DNA of 19,334 nt, from NCBI GenBank assembly GCA_964551305.1, contig CAZKBT010000059.1:1-19334 (forward strand). Reading direction: 5' to 3'. Below, one piece after another: positions 6,796 to 14,467 of this stretch. Source of the stretch: JBAZDC01 sp041654595. GTDB taxonomy: Bacteria > Pseudomonadota > Gammaproteobacteria > Burkholderiales > Burkholderiaceae_B. Below the pieces are notes generated by a model. That model was given only the letters and a program-made list of their open reading frames with translations, was not told the DNA's origin and made no database searches. The position numbers and the translations under genes were made by a program. Positions within the stretch are counted from its first letter, which is position 1. The number at the start of each line of letters is the position of its first letter.

Positions 6796-9296
6796 ACCGC
6801 TTCCCTCAAGAGGACCAAGGGCGGCGTCTTCAATACGCCCGCCAACGCCAGATAGCCGCCCAGCAGCGACGCGCCGACGCCGGCCGCGATGCCCGCCGCC
6901 CAAGGCCACCAGGTAGCGGTAAGCGTGAAATCGAACACCGTGCTGGCCAGCAGCCCCGCGGTCAGGACGGCGCCGGCGCTGGCCAGCACGCCGGCCAGCA
7001 CGCCCAGGATGATCAATTCGACACGCAAGGCGTGGCGCAGCTGAAGGCTGTCGGCTCCGAGCGCGCGCAACAGCGCGGCTTCGTGCCTGCGTTCGTCGCG
7101 AGTCGAGAACAAGGCGGCGCCCAGCACGATGATACCCGCGGCGGCCGTGAACAGGAACAGAAACTGCACCGCTCCGATCACCTGATCCAGCACGCGCTGG
7201 ATTTGCGCCAGTATCGCGCCCACGTCGAACACCGTCAGGTTGGGGAATCGCCCCACCAGCGCGCCGGCCACGTCGAGCGATTCGGGCGGCAGATGAAACG
7301 ACGTGATGTAGGTGGCGGGCGCTTTGGCCAACGCCGCCGGGCTCACCAAGGCGAAGAAGTTCGCCTCGAACGAATCCCACTTGACCTGGCGCAGGCCGCT
7401 GACCCGCACCTGGATCGGCGCGCCCGCCACCTCGAAGGTCAGCTGGTCGCCCGTCTTGACGTTCAAGGTATCGGCCAGCTCCGCCTCCAGGGATACCTCC
7501 GGTTTCGTCGCATCCAGCCAACGGCCCTGGACGATCTCGTTGCTTGCCGGCAGGCTGTCCGCAAACGAAAGGTTGAACTCCCTTTCGACCATGCGCTGGG
7601 CGCGCTCGCCGTCATAGTCCCTGGCGCTGACGGGCTTGCCGTTGAGATGGGTCAGGCGGCCGCGCACCATGGGGTACATGACGAGGTCGCCGACGCCGGC
7701 CTGCGCCAACGCCGCGCGCACGGCGCTGCGCTGATCCGGCTGGATGTTGATCAGGAAGGTGTTGGGGGCGTCGGGCGGCACCGTGCGCTGCCAGCCCTGC
7801 ACCAGATCGGTACGGGTGATCGCCAGCAGCAGCAAGATCATCAGGCCGATGGCCAGCGAGCAAAGCTGGGTAATCGTCAATCCGCGGCGGCGGCTCATGC
7901 CCGCCAGCGCGAACCGCAAGGCGGGATGTCCGCCCAGGTGCCGGCGCATTCGGCCCAGCACCGCCAGCAACACCCACGCCGCGCCCGCGAAGATCCCGAA
8001 GGCGGCGAGAAAGCCGCCGCTGACCACCATGCTGAGCCGGCTGTCGCCCGACACCCAGACCATGAGCAGGAAGAACGCCGCCAGGCCCACGGCATAAGCC
8101 GGCCAGACGCGCCGCGCCGCGCCGCCCGCATCCCGCCGCAGCACGCGCGCCGGAGCGACGCGGCGCAACGCCGACAGCGGCGGCAAGGCGAAGCCCAGCA
8201 GCAGCATCAAGCCCGTCGCCAGGCCGTGCCACACCGGCGTCGCCGATGGCGGCGGCAAGGCATTGTCGATCCAGGCGGCGACGACCGACACCAGGCCGTG
8301 GTGCAGCACGTACCCGATGAGGATGCCGACCGCGCTTACGCCCAGCCCCAGCAACACGAATTCCACCCACAGCATGGACGTCAGTTGCGCCCGGCCTATG
8401 CCCAGGCAGCGCATGACCGCCACGCCGTCCTGGTGGCGCAAGGCATAGCGGCGCGCCGCCAACGCCACGGCCACGGCGGCGATGAGCACGGTCAACAACG
8501 CCACCAGGCCCAGGAATTGATTCGCCCGGTTCATGGTGCGTTGCACTTCGGGCCGATTGGTCTGCAGCGTATCCAGGCGCTGGCCTGGCTGGATGTGCCG
8601 TTCCAGCCAGGCCTGATAGGAACGGACGGCCGCCGGCTCGCCCGCCACCAGCAGCTGGTGGCTGACGCGGCTGCCCGGCACGACCAGGCCCGTGGCCTCC
8701 AGATCCGCCATATTGAGCATGACGCGCGGCGCGACGTTGATGAATTGCATGCTGCGGTCCGGCTCGTAGAGCAGCAGCTTCGCGATCTTGAGCGTCGATA
8801 CGCCGAGCTCCAGCGTATCGCCCACCTTCAAGCCCAACAGCGCCGGCAGCTGCGGGTCGACCCAGACCGTGCCCGGCGCGGGCGCCTGGGCGAGCTGCTC
8901 GGACGCGCCCACCGGCTGCTCGGCCACGCGCAGCAGGCCCCGCAAGGGATAGGTATCGGATACGGCTTTCACCGCCGCAAGCTGCACGCCGGCCGGGCCG
9001 CCGACCATGGAAGGAAACTGGACGGTCCGCGCGATTTCCAGCCGCCTGCCGGCAGCCTGCTCGAGAAACGCCGAAGACGCCGGCTCCGCGGTGCGCAGGG
9101 CCAGGTCGCCCCCCAGCATCTGCGCGGCGTCGCGCTGCAGGGCCAAGCCCACGCGATCGGTCAGGAACCCCACGCTGGTCACGGCCATCACGGCGACCAG
9201 CAAGGCCAGCATTACCAGGCGCAACTCGCCCGAGCGCCAGTCACGGCGCAGCGCGCGCAACCCCAACAGAAAGTTGGAAAACCGGATGTGCCGCAT
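6792..9296 (-). CDS. FtsX-family ABC permease of the YbbP type
   Basis: A large inner-membrane permease of the FtsX/MacB superfamily, matching the YbbP class (COG3127, E. coli about 804 residues) associated with the YbbA ATPase and the lysophospholipase TesA. The 834-residue protein has ten likely spans: 26-46, 259-281, 310-335, 357-377, 398-415, 422-448, 473-494, 707-731, 756-782 and 796-822. Two large periplasmic domains lie at about 47-258 and 495-706, giving the duplicated MacB-type layout, and the tail ends in PLVLLRE. The ATG at 9296 is chosen over a TTG one codon upstream. No ATPase gene adjoins it, so the partner must be elsewhere. It overlaps kdkA by four bases, suggesting an envelope-related job; the substrate is unknown. 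Confidence 0.85.
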   Translation of the reverse strand: MRHIRFSNFLLGLRALRRDWRSGELRLVMLALLVAVMAVTSVGFLTDRVGLALQRDAAQMLGGDLALRTAEPASSAFLEQAAGRRLEIARTVQFPSMVGGPAGVQLAAVKAVSDTYPLRGLLRVAEQPVGASEQLAQAPAPGTVWVDPQLPALLGLKVGDTLELGVSTLKIAKLLLYEPDRSMQFINVAPRVMLNMADLEATGLVVPGSRVSHQLLVAGEPAAVRSYQAWLERHIQPGQRLDTLQTNRPEVQRTMNRANQFLGLVALLTVLIAAVAVALAARRYALRHQDGVAVMRCLGIGRAQLTSMLWVEFVLLGLGVSAVGILIGYVLHHGLVSVVAAWIDNALPPPSATPVWHGLATGLMLLLGFALPPLSALRRVAPARVLRRDAGGAARRVWPAYAVGLAAFFLLMVWVSGDSRLSMVVSGGFLAAFGIFAGAAWVLLAVLGRMRRHLGGHPALRFALAGMSRRRGLTITQLCSLAIGLMILLLLAITRTDLVQGWQRTVPPDAPNTFLINIQPDQRSAVRAALAQAGVGDLVMYPMVRGRLTHLNGKPVSARDYDGERAQRMVEREFNLSFADSLPASNEIVQGRWLDATKPEVSLEAELADTLNVKTGDQLTFEVAGAPIQVRVSGLRQVKWDSFEANFFALVSPAALAKAPATYITSFHLPPESLDVAGALVGRFPNLTVFDVGAILAQIQRVLDQVIGAVQFLFLFTAAAGIIVLGAALFSTRDERRHEAALLRALGADSLQLRHALRVELIILGVLAGVLASAGAVLTAGLLASTVFDFTLTATWWPWAAGIAAGVGASLLGGYLALAGVLKTPPLVLLREAV

Positions 9297-9349
9297 CAAT
9301 TCGAATCCCAGTGTAAAGATTCATTATCATAACAAGCCGCCGTCCGGGT

Positions 9350-10702
9350 TCAGCGCAAGCGATCCAGCGCCATGTCCACCCTGTCCACGGGCCAGATTTC
9401 GAGGCCTTCGATGGGCTGCTTGGGCGCATTGGCCTTGGGTATCAGCGCCACGCCGAAGCCGAGCTTGGCCGCTTCGCGCAAGCGCTCCTGGCCTCTTGGG
9501 GCGGGCCGGATCTCGCCCGCCAGGCCGACTTCGCCGAAGACGATCAGGCCTTTGGGCAAAGGCCTGTTGCGCAAGGACGACACGATGGCGAGCATCACCG
9601 CCAGGTCGGCCGCGGGCTCGGTGATCTTGACCCCGCCCACCGCGTTGACGAAGACATCCTGATCCGAGGTGGCGATGCCCGCGTGGCGATGCAATACCGC
9701 CAGCAGCATGGACAGGCGCGTGGCCTCCAGGCCGACGGACAAGCGCCGGGGATTGGGCGCGTGCGCCGTATCGACCAAGGCCTGGATCTCGACCAGCAGG
9801 GGCCGCGATCCTTCCTGGGTCGCCATCACGCACGAGCCGGGCACGTTTTGTTCATGCTGCGACAGAAACAACGCCGATGGGTTGTTGACACCGCGCAGGC
9901 CCCGATCGGTCATGGCGAAGACGCCCAATTCGTTGACCGCGCCGAAACGATTCTTGATCGCGCGCACCAGGCGGAACGACGAATGCGTGTCGCCCTCGAA
10001 ATACAGGACGGTGTCGACCATGTGCTCGAGCACGCGGGGACCGGCCAAGGCGCCGTCCTTGGTGACGTGTCCGATCAGCACAATCGCCGTGCCGGTCTGC
10101 TTGGCCAGCCTGGTCAGTTGCGCGGCGCATTCCCTGACTTGGGACACCGATCCGGGCGCCGCGCTCAGCTCGGCCGAATACAGCGTCTGGATCGAATCGA
10201 TCACAGCGACGCCGGGGCGCTGCTCGAGCAATGCCGCCGTAACGGCTTCCAGGCGAATCTCGGCCAGCAGATCGACGTCGGCGCTGGCCAGCTCCAGCCG
10301 GCCGGCGCGCAAGGCGACCTGCTCGGCGGATTCCTCGCCCGTTACGTACAGGACCTTGCACGCATGGGACAAGGAAACCAGCGCCTGCAGCAGCAAGGTC
10401 GATTTCCCGATGCCCGGATCGCCGCCGATCAGGATCACCGCGCCCGCCACCAGGCCTCCGCCCAGCACGCGATCGAACTCCGCGATGCCGGTGGGCTGGC
10501 GCGGCATTTCCCTGGCCTCGATGTCGGCCAGGTTGCGCACGGGGCTGGATCCCGCCAGCGGCGCGTAACGGTGCGCCGGCGCGCCGGCGTCACGGGTTTC
10601 TTCGAGCGTATTCCAGGCGCCGCAATGCGGGCAACGCCCTTCCCATTTGGGCGTCACGCCGCCGCACTGCGAACAGACATAACTGCTTTTGGGCTTGGCC
10701 AT
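9350..10702 (-). CDS. radA: DNA repair protein RadA (Sms)
   Basis: A hexameric RecA-like ATPase that drives branch migration of recombination intermediates. The 450-residue protein (E. coli 460) has all the family parts: an N-terminal C4 zinc finger (Cys10, 13, 24, 27), Walker A GGDPGIGKST (93-102), Walker B VAVIDS (165-170), the RadA-specific KNRFG (250-254) and a Lon-protease-like C-terminal domain from about 300 to the end, including GEVGLAGEIRPAPRG. The ATG at 10702 shares one base with the SDR stop (TGATG), so it is translationally coupled to an unrelated oxidoreductase. The frame extends upstream only as a shadow of that gene. The 50 bp after its stop holds the start region of the YbbP-like permease and no obvious terminator. 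Confidence 0.97.
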   Translation of the reverse strand: MAKPKSSYVCSQCGGVTPKWEGRCPHCGAWNTLEETRDAGAPAHRYAPLAGSSPVRNLADIEAREMPRQPTGIAEFDRVLGGGLVAGAVILIGGDPGIGKSTLLLQALVSLSHACKVLYVTGEESAEQVALRAGRLELASADVDLLAEIRLEAVTAALLEQRPGVAVIDSIQTLYSAELSAAPGSVSQVRECAAQLTRLAKQTGTAIVLIGHVTKDGALAGPRVLEHMVDTVLYFEGDTHSSFRLVRAIKNRFGAVNELGVFAMTDRGLRGVNNPSALFLSQHEQNVPGSCVMATQEGSRPLLVEIQALVDTAHAPNPRRLSVGLEATRLSMLLAVLHRHAGIATSDQDVFVNAVGGVKITEPAADLAVMLAIVSSLRNRPLPKGLIVFGEVGLAGEIRPAPRGQERLREAAKLGFGVALIPKANAPKQPIEGLEIWPVDRVDMALDRLR

Positions 10703-11430
10703 CAACGCCCCGGCAAGGTCGCCCCGCCGTCCACGCCGAGGACTTGGCCGGTAATGTAGCCCGCTTCGTCGCCGAGCAGAAAGGCGACGGCCGCCACGAC
10801 TTCGGCCGGCTGGGCAAAGCGGCCCATCGGAATCGACCCCAGGACTTTTTTCTCTTGCTCGCTGCCTTCGGGACAGAAGGCGCGGGACAGCTCGGTGCTG
10901 GTCATCCCCGGCGAAACCGCATTGACCGTAATGCCGTACGGCGCCAGTTCGAGCGCCCAGGTCTTGGTGCACGCCACCAGTCCGGCCTTGGCGGCCGCAT
11001 AGCTGGTGCGCTCGGCGGCGCCATGCGCCACGCGGCTGCAGATATTGACGATGCGACCCGTCATGCGCGCTTTCATGGAAGCGACGAAGGCCTGCGTCAC
11101 CTGCACCGCCACGCGCACGTTCAGGTCATAGGTTTCGTACAATGCGGCGAGCTCGACTTCGCCCAGCGGCGCCGGGTGGATGATCCCGACGTTGTTCACC
11201 ACGGCATCGACCGGGTATTTTTCCCGGATCATCCTGAGCATTTCCTCGGTCTGGCCCGCGTTGCTCAGGTCGCACGAATACAAATAGCCGGGAAAGTCGA
11301 TGTCTTGCGTATGCCGGGCCAAGCCCACGACATGACACCCCTGGTCGGCCAAGCGCCGGCTGATGGCCCAGCCTATGCCTTTGGTCGCCCCCGTGATCAG
11401 TACGCATTTGTTTTTCAATGGCATCCCCAT
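10702..11430 (-). CDS. Short-chain dehydrogenase/reductase, FabG-like
   Basis: A 242-residue classical SDR with a Rossmann fold. The cofactor loop is TGATKGIG at 13-20; NNVG (79-82) replaces the usual NNAG. The catalytic tetrad is visible as Asn104, Ser132, Tyr144 and Lys148 (YAAAK). VSPG (173-176) and the C-terminal GQVLGVDGG complete the pattern. It resembles 3-oxoacyl-ACP reductases, but the substrate cannot be told from sequence. Arg39 in GLARH may favour NADP(H). Two ATGs are possible, at 11430 and 11424; the first is used here, with a modest GGAAC before it. It follows alr by 79 bp on the same strand and is coupled to radA through TGATG. Nothing links it to hopanoids beyond proximity. 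Confidence 0.86.
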   Translation of the reverse strand: MGMPLKNKCVLITGATKGIGWAISRRLADQGCHVVGLARHTQDIDFPGYLYSCDLSNAGQTEEMLRMIREKYPVDAVVNNVGIIHPAPLGEVELAALYETYDLNVRVAVQVTQAFVASMKARMTGRIVNICSRVAHGAAERTSYAAAKAGLVACTKTWALELAPYGITVNAVSPGMTSTELSRAFCPEGSEQEKKVLGSIPMGRFAQPAEVVAAVAFLLGDEAGYITGQVLGVDGGATLPGR

Positions 11431-11478
11431 GTTCCAACACGTGCGGCAGGCGCGGAATCGCGGCGCCGGACTTTCGGG

Positions 11479-11496
11479 CCGGTTTCGTGCAACCGG
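11479..11496 (-). terminator. Small hairpin after alr, weak terminator candidate
   Basis: CCGGTT (11479-11484) and AACCGG (11491-11496) form a six-pair stem with a six-base loop, 13 bases after the alr stop. No T-run follows on the minus strand, so it may attenuate rather than end transcription into the SDR gene. Confidence 0.25.
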
Positions 11497-11509
11497 TCAA
11501 TGATAAGGC

Positions 11510-12640
11510 TTAGTCCAGAATCTGTCTCGGCACCCTCGGCGCGAGGGCGCACATCAATTCGTAACCAACCGTATCGGAAGCGGCGGCGACCTCTTCGATG
11601 GTCGGTCCGCCTTCGCCCCACAGGACGACTTCGGATCCGATCCGGGCCTGCGGAACGGGCGTCAGGTCCGCCACCAGCATATCCATGGAAACGCGGCCCA
11701 GGACGCGGGTGCGAACGCCGTCGACGACGATGGGCGTGCCGGTGGGCGCATGGCGCGGATAGCCGTCGGCATAGCCGCATGCCACGACGCCCACGCGCTG
11801 CGATTGCGTCGCGGTGTACCGATAGCCATAGCCGATGGACGTGCCCGCCGATATCGTCCTGGCGCTGATCAGTCGGGACGACAAGGTCATGACCGGACGC
11901 AGCCCGAGCTCCCGTCCAGTCTTGTCCTCGAAAGGCGAGGAACCATACAAGCACACGCCGGGCCGTATCCATTGTTCGCGCAGGCCGGGCACGGTCGCCC
12001 ACAATCCAGGCGTCAGGGTGGCCGCCGAGTTGCAGACGCTGATGGCCCCGCGCACGTCTTCCGTCGCCCTGCAGAACATATCCAGCTGCCCGCGCGTGAG
12101 GACGGGATCGTCATCGGCGCGCGCGAAATGCGTCATGGCCCCCGGCTCATCGAGAATGCCTTGTTCGACCATCGACAGCGCCCGCGCCTGCGCGGCGGGA
12201 TAGTCCTCGACCTTGAATCCCAGACGGGTCATGCCCGTGTCCAGCTTGATGAGCGCGGAAATGGGGCGGGCCGGTTTGAAAGAGGACAGCATATCGAGCT
12301 GTTCCATGCAATGAACGGCGACGGTCAGCCGATAGGCGTCCACGATCCGCAAATCCGCCGGCTCGAAAAACCCTTCGAGCAGCATGACCGGCTTGGTCCA
12401 GCCGAGCTCACGCACGCGGACGGCCTCGTTCAGGTCGAGCATCGCATAGCCGTCGGCTTGCTCGAACGCCTGCACCGTTTGATCCAGACCATGGCCGTAG
12501 CCGTTGGCCTTCATAACGGCCCACACTTTGGGAACCGGCGGAAAAGGAGGCGGCGCGCCCTCTTTCAAGCTTTGCTTAACGACAGCCAGATTATGGCGTA
12601 AAGCGGATAACGAAATCGTTGCTTTTATTGGGCGTGGCAT
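11510..12640 (-). CDS. alr: Alanine racemase
   Basis: A PLP-dependent enzyme that makes D-alanine from L-alanine for peptidoglycan; cytoplasmic and homodimeric. The 376-residue protein has the PLP lysine Lys44 in AVMKANGYGHG and the second catalytic residue Tyr271 in IGYGYRYTA. KLDTGMTRLGF (132-142) and the C-terminal GYELMCALAPRVPR are also typical. The start is the ATG at 12640 because a perfect AAGGAG sits five bases upstream; an in-frame TTG at 12658 adds six residues with no such support. It is divergent from hpnC across 77 bp, so the two promoters share this gap. Whether it is the anabolic or the catabolic (DadX) form cannot be told; no dadA is adjacent. Confidence 0.96.
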   Translation of the reverse strand: MPRPIKATISLSALRHNLAVVKQSLKEGAPPPFPPVPKVWAVMKANGYGHGLDQTVQAFEQADGYAMLDLNEAVRVRELGWTKPVMLLEGFFEPADLRIVDAYRLTVAVHCMEQLDMLSSFKPARPISALIKLDTGMTRLGFKVEDYPAAQARALSMVEQGILDEPGAMTHFARADDDPVLTRGQLDMFCRATEDVRGAISVCNSAATLTPGLWATVPGLREQWIRPGVCLYGSSPFEDKTGRELGLRPVMTLSSRLISARTISAGTSIGYGYRYTATQSQRVGVVACGYADGYPRHAPTGTPIVVDGVRTRVLGRVSMDMLVADLTPVPQARIGSEVVLWGEGGPTIEEVAAASDTVGYELMCALAPRVPRQILD

Positions 12641-12645
12641 GTGCT

Positions 12646-12651
12646 CTCCTT
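12646..12651 (-). promoter_or_regulatory. Ribosome-binding site of alr
   Basis: AAGGAG on the minus strand, five bases before the ATG at 12640. It decides the alr start against the upstream TTG. Confidence 0.8.
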
Positions 12652-12680
12652 GCAGCAAGCCGCTAGTCTAAACCAGTTGC

Positions 12681-12710
12681 GCGACAAGAGTAAGCACCGG
12701 CTTATACAAT
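12681..12710 (+). promoter_or_regulatory. Candidate promoter of hpnC, possibly leaderless
   Basis: GCGACA (12681-12686, four of six to the -35 consensus) and TACAAT (12705-12710, five of six to the -10) are 18 bases apart. Transcription would start about seven bases past the -10, essentially at the hpnC ATG (12718), and no Shine-Dalgarno is visible before that ATG. The mRNA may therefore be leaderless. Both the promoter and the idea are inferred. Confidence 0.4.
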
Positions 12711-12717
12711 CCATGCC

Positions 12718-13614
12718 ATGCCTGTCGATCACTACGAAAACTTCCCCGTCGCCTCCCTGCTTCTGCCTCGGCGCTTGCGCGAGCCGGTCGAGAATATTTA
12801 TCGTTTCGCGCGCAGCGCCGACGACCTCGCGGACGAAGGCGACGCGCCGCCCGAGGACCGTTTGGCGGCGCTGGAGCAATATCGGCAGGCGTTGCGGACC
12901 ATCGCATCGGGCGCTCCGATCCCGCCGTTCGACGAAACAGGGCTGTCCGAGGTGTTTGTTCCGCTTCAAGCCAGCATCGCGGCATTCGGCCTGCCCATCC
13001 GGCCTTTCGAGGATCTGCTGTCGGCGTTCGAGCAGGACGTCGTCAAGACCCGCTATGCCTCGGCGCAAGAACTGATGGATTACTGCCGGCGCTCGGCCAA
13101 TCCGGTGGGCCGGCTGATGCTGCACCTCTATAACGTGCGCGATGAGACGAGCCTGGCTCAATCCGATGCGATCTGCTCCGGCCTGCAACTGACGAACTTC
13201 TGGCAGGACGTCGCCGTGGACTGGCGCAAGGATCGCGTCTATCTTCCTCGGGACGCCATGCTTGCGCACGGCGTCGACGAGCGCTATATCGATGAACGCG
13301 GCAGGGACTGCGGCGACGCATCCGCGCAAGGCGCGCGCGATCCGCGCCAAGACGCCGCCTGGCGGGACCTGATGCGGGAACAGGCGGCGCATGCGCGCGG
13401 ACTGCTGCTGCGGGGCGCGCCGCTTGCCCGCCGCCTGCCGGGGCGCATCGGCTTCGAGCTGCGGCTGGTGGTGCTGGGCGGCTTGCGTATCCTCGAGCGG
13501 CTGGACACATTACACTACGATATGTTCAGGCACAGGCCCACGCTCGGAAAAGCGGACTGGCTGAGCCTGTTGCCGCGCGCCCTTCTATTTACACCACGTT
13601 TGCATGAATCCTGA
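12718..13614 (+). CDS. hpnC: Hydroxysqualene synthase HpnC
   Basis: A trans-isoprenyl (squalene/phytoene synthase) family enzyme. In the HpnCDE route it converts presqualene diphosphate to hydroxysqualene for hopanoid synthesis. The 298-residue protein starts DHYENFPVAS, a hallmark of HpnC. It carries the two Asp-rich metal sites ARSADDLADE (31-40) and QLTNFWQDVAVDW (157-169), the second with the HpnC-type NFWQDV instead of NIIRD. VYLPRDAM (174-181) follows. An ATG at 12713 is out of frame. There is no clear ribosome-binding site before 12718. The last 11 bases overlap hpnD. It is the first gene of hpnCDE; the expected cyclase gene shc is not in the window. Confidence 0.94.
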   Translation: MPVDHYENFPVASLLLPRRLREPVENIYRFARSADDLADEGDAPPEDRLAALEQYRQALRTIASGAPIPPFDETGLSEVFVPLQASIAAFGLPIRPFEDLLSAFEQDVVKTRYASAQELMDYCRRSANPVGRLMLHLYNVRDETSLAQSDAICSGLQLTNFWQDVAVDWRKDRVYLPRDAMLAHGVDERYIDERGRDCGDASAQGARDPRQDAAWRDLMREQAAHARGLLLRGAPLARRLPGRIGFELRLVVLGGLRILERLDTLHYDMFRHRPTLGKADWLSLLPRALLFTPRLHES

Positions 13615-14467
13615 CGAATACTGCCAGAACAAAGCGGCCCAGAGCGGGTCCAGCTTCTATTACGCGTTTCTCTTCCTTCCCCCCGAGCGGCGCAAGGCGA
13701 TCACCGCCCTGTACGCGTTTTGCCGGGAAGTCGACGACGTCGTGGACGAATGCACCGACCCGTCGGTCGCACGCATGAAGCTGGCGTGGTGGCGCGCGCA
13801 AATCGGAAAAATGGTCGAGGGGCGGCCGGAGCACCCGGTGACCATCGCGCTGGCGCCCCATCTGCAGTCCTTTGCGCTAAAGACGGAAAATTTCCACGCC
13901 ATCATCGATGGTATGGAAATGGACTTGGATCAAAGCCGCTATCTGGATTGGCCGGCGCTGCGCAAATACTGTTGGCACGCGGCGGGCGTCGTCGGCGAAC
14001 TGTCGGCCGGCATCTTCGGCCATACCCAGGACGCCACGCTGGTCTACGCCGAAAAACTCGGGCTGGCGTTTCAATTGACCAACATCATCCGCGACATCGG
14101 CGACGATGCGCGCCGGGGCCGGATCTATCTGCCTATCGACGAGCTGCAGCAATTCGACGTCAAGGCCTCGGATATACTGAACGGCCATTATTCCGACCGC
14201 TTCGAGGCGCTGATGCGATTCCAGGCCGAGCGCGCCCGCCGCCATTACCAGGAGGCGCTGCAAGCCCTGCCCGAGGCGGACCGGCGAGCGCAACGCCCGG
14301 GCCTGATGATGGCGGCCATCTATCACGCGCTGCTCGAGGAAATCGAGGACGAAAACTGGCAGGTCCTGCACCAGCGCATTTCCCTTACCCCAATCCGCAA
14401 GTTCTGGCTGGCCTGGAAAACCTGGGTGGGCGGCGGCAAGGGGCTGATCCGGCGCCTGGGCCAATGA
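13604..14467 (+). CDS. hpnD: Presqualene diphosphate synthase HpnD
   Basis: Condenses two farnesyl diphosphates to presqualene diphosphate, the first step of the HpnCDE squalene route. The 287-residue protein has the prenyl-synthase motifs CREVDDVVDE (40-49) and QLTNIIRDIGDDA (157-169), with GRIYLP at 172-177. SGSSFYYAFLFLPPERR near the N-terminus is the usual substrate-binding start. The ATG at 13604 lies inside the hpnC end (11-base overlap), and its stop overlaps the hpnE start as ATGA, so the three are co-translated. It is distinguished from its paralogue HpnC by NIIRDIGDD in place of NFWQDVAVD. Nothing is missing. Confidence 0.95.
   Translation: MNPDEYCQNKAAQSGSSFYYAFLFLPPERRKAITALYAFCREVDDVVDECTDPSVARMKLAWWRAQIGKMVEGRPEHPVTIALAPHLQSFALKTENFHAIIDGMEMDLDQSRYLDWPALRKYCWHAAGVVGELSAGIFGHTQDATLVYAEKLGLAFQLTNIIRDIGDDARRGRIYLPIDELQQFDVKASDILNGHYSDRFEALMRFQAERARRHYQEALQALPEADRRAQRPGLMMAAIYHALLEEIEDENWQVLHQRISLTPIRKFWLAWKTWVGGGKGLIRRLGQ

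Noticed and set aside
7032..9332. Plus-strand open frame of 766 codons opposite the YbbP-like permease
   Set aside because: It is the GC-rich antisense shadow of a clear membrane protein: Gln/Arg/His-rich composition, no recognisable motif, no ribosome-binding site.
9321..9335. Fur-box-like TGATAAT upstream of the permease
   Set aside because: Only one heptamer matches; the opposite half of the expected palindrome is absent.
13720..14463. Upstream open extension of the hpnE frame, suggesting a fused protein
   Set aside because: The extension lies wholly inside hpnD in another frame and has shadow composition; the ATG at 14464 overlaps the hpnD stop and begins the FAD motif.
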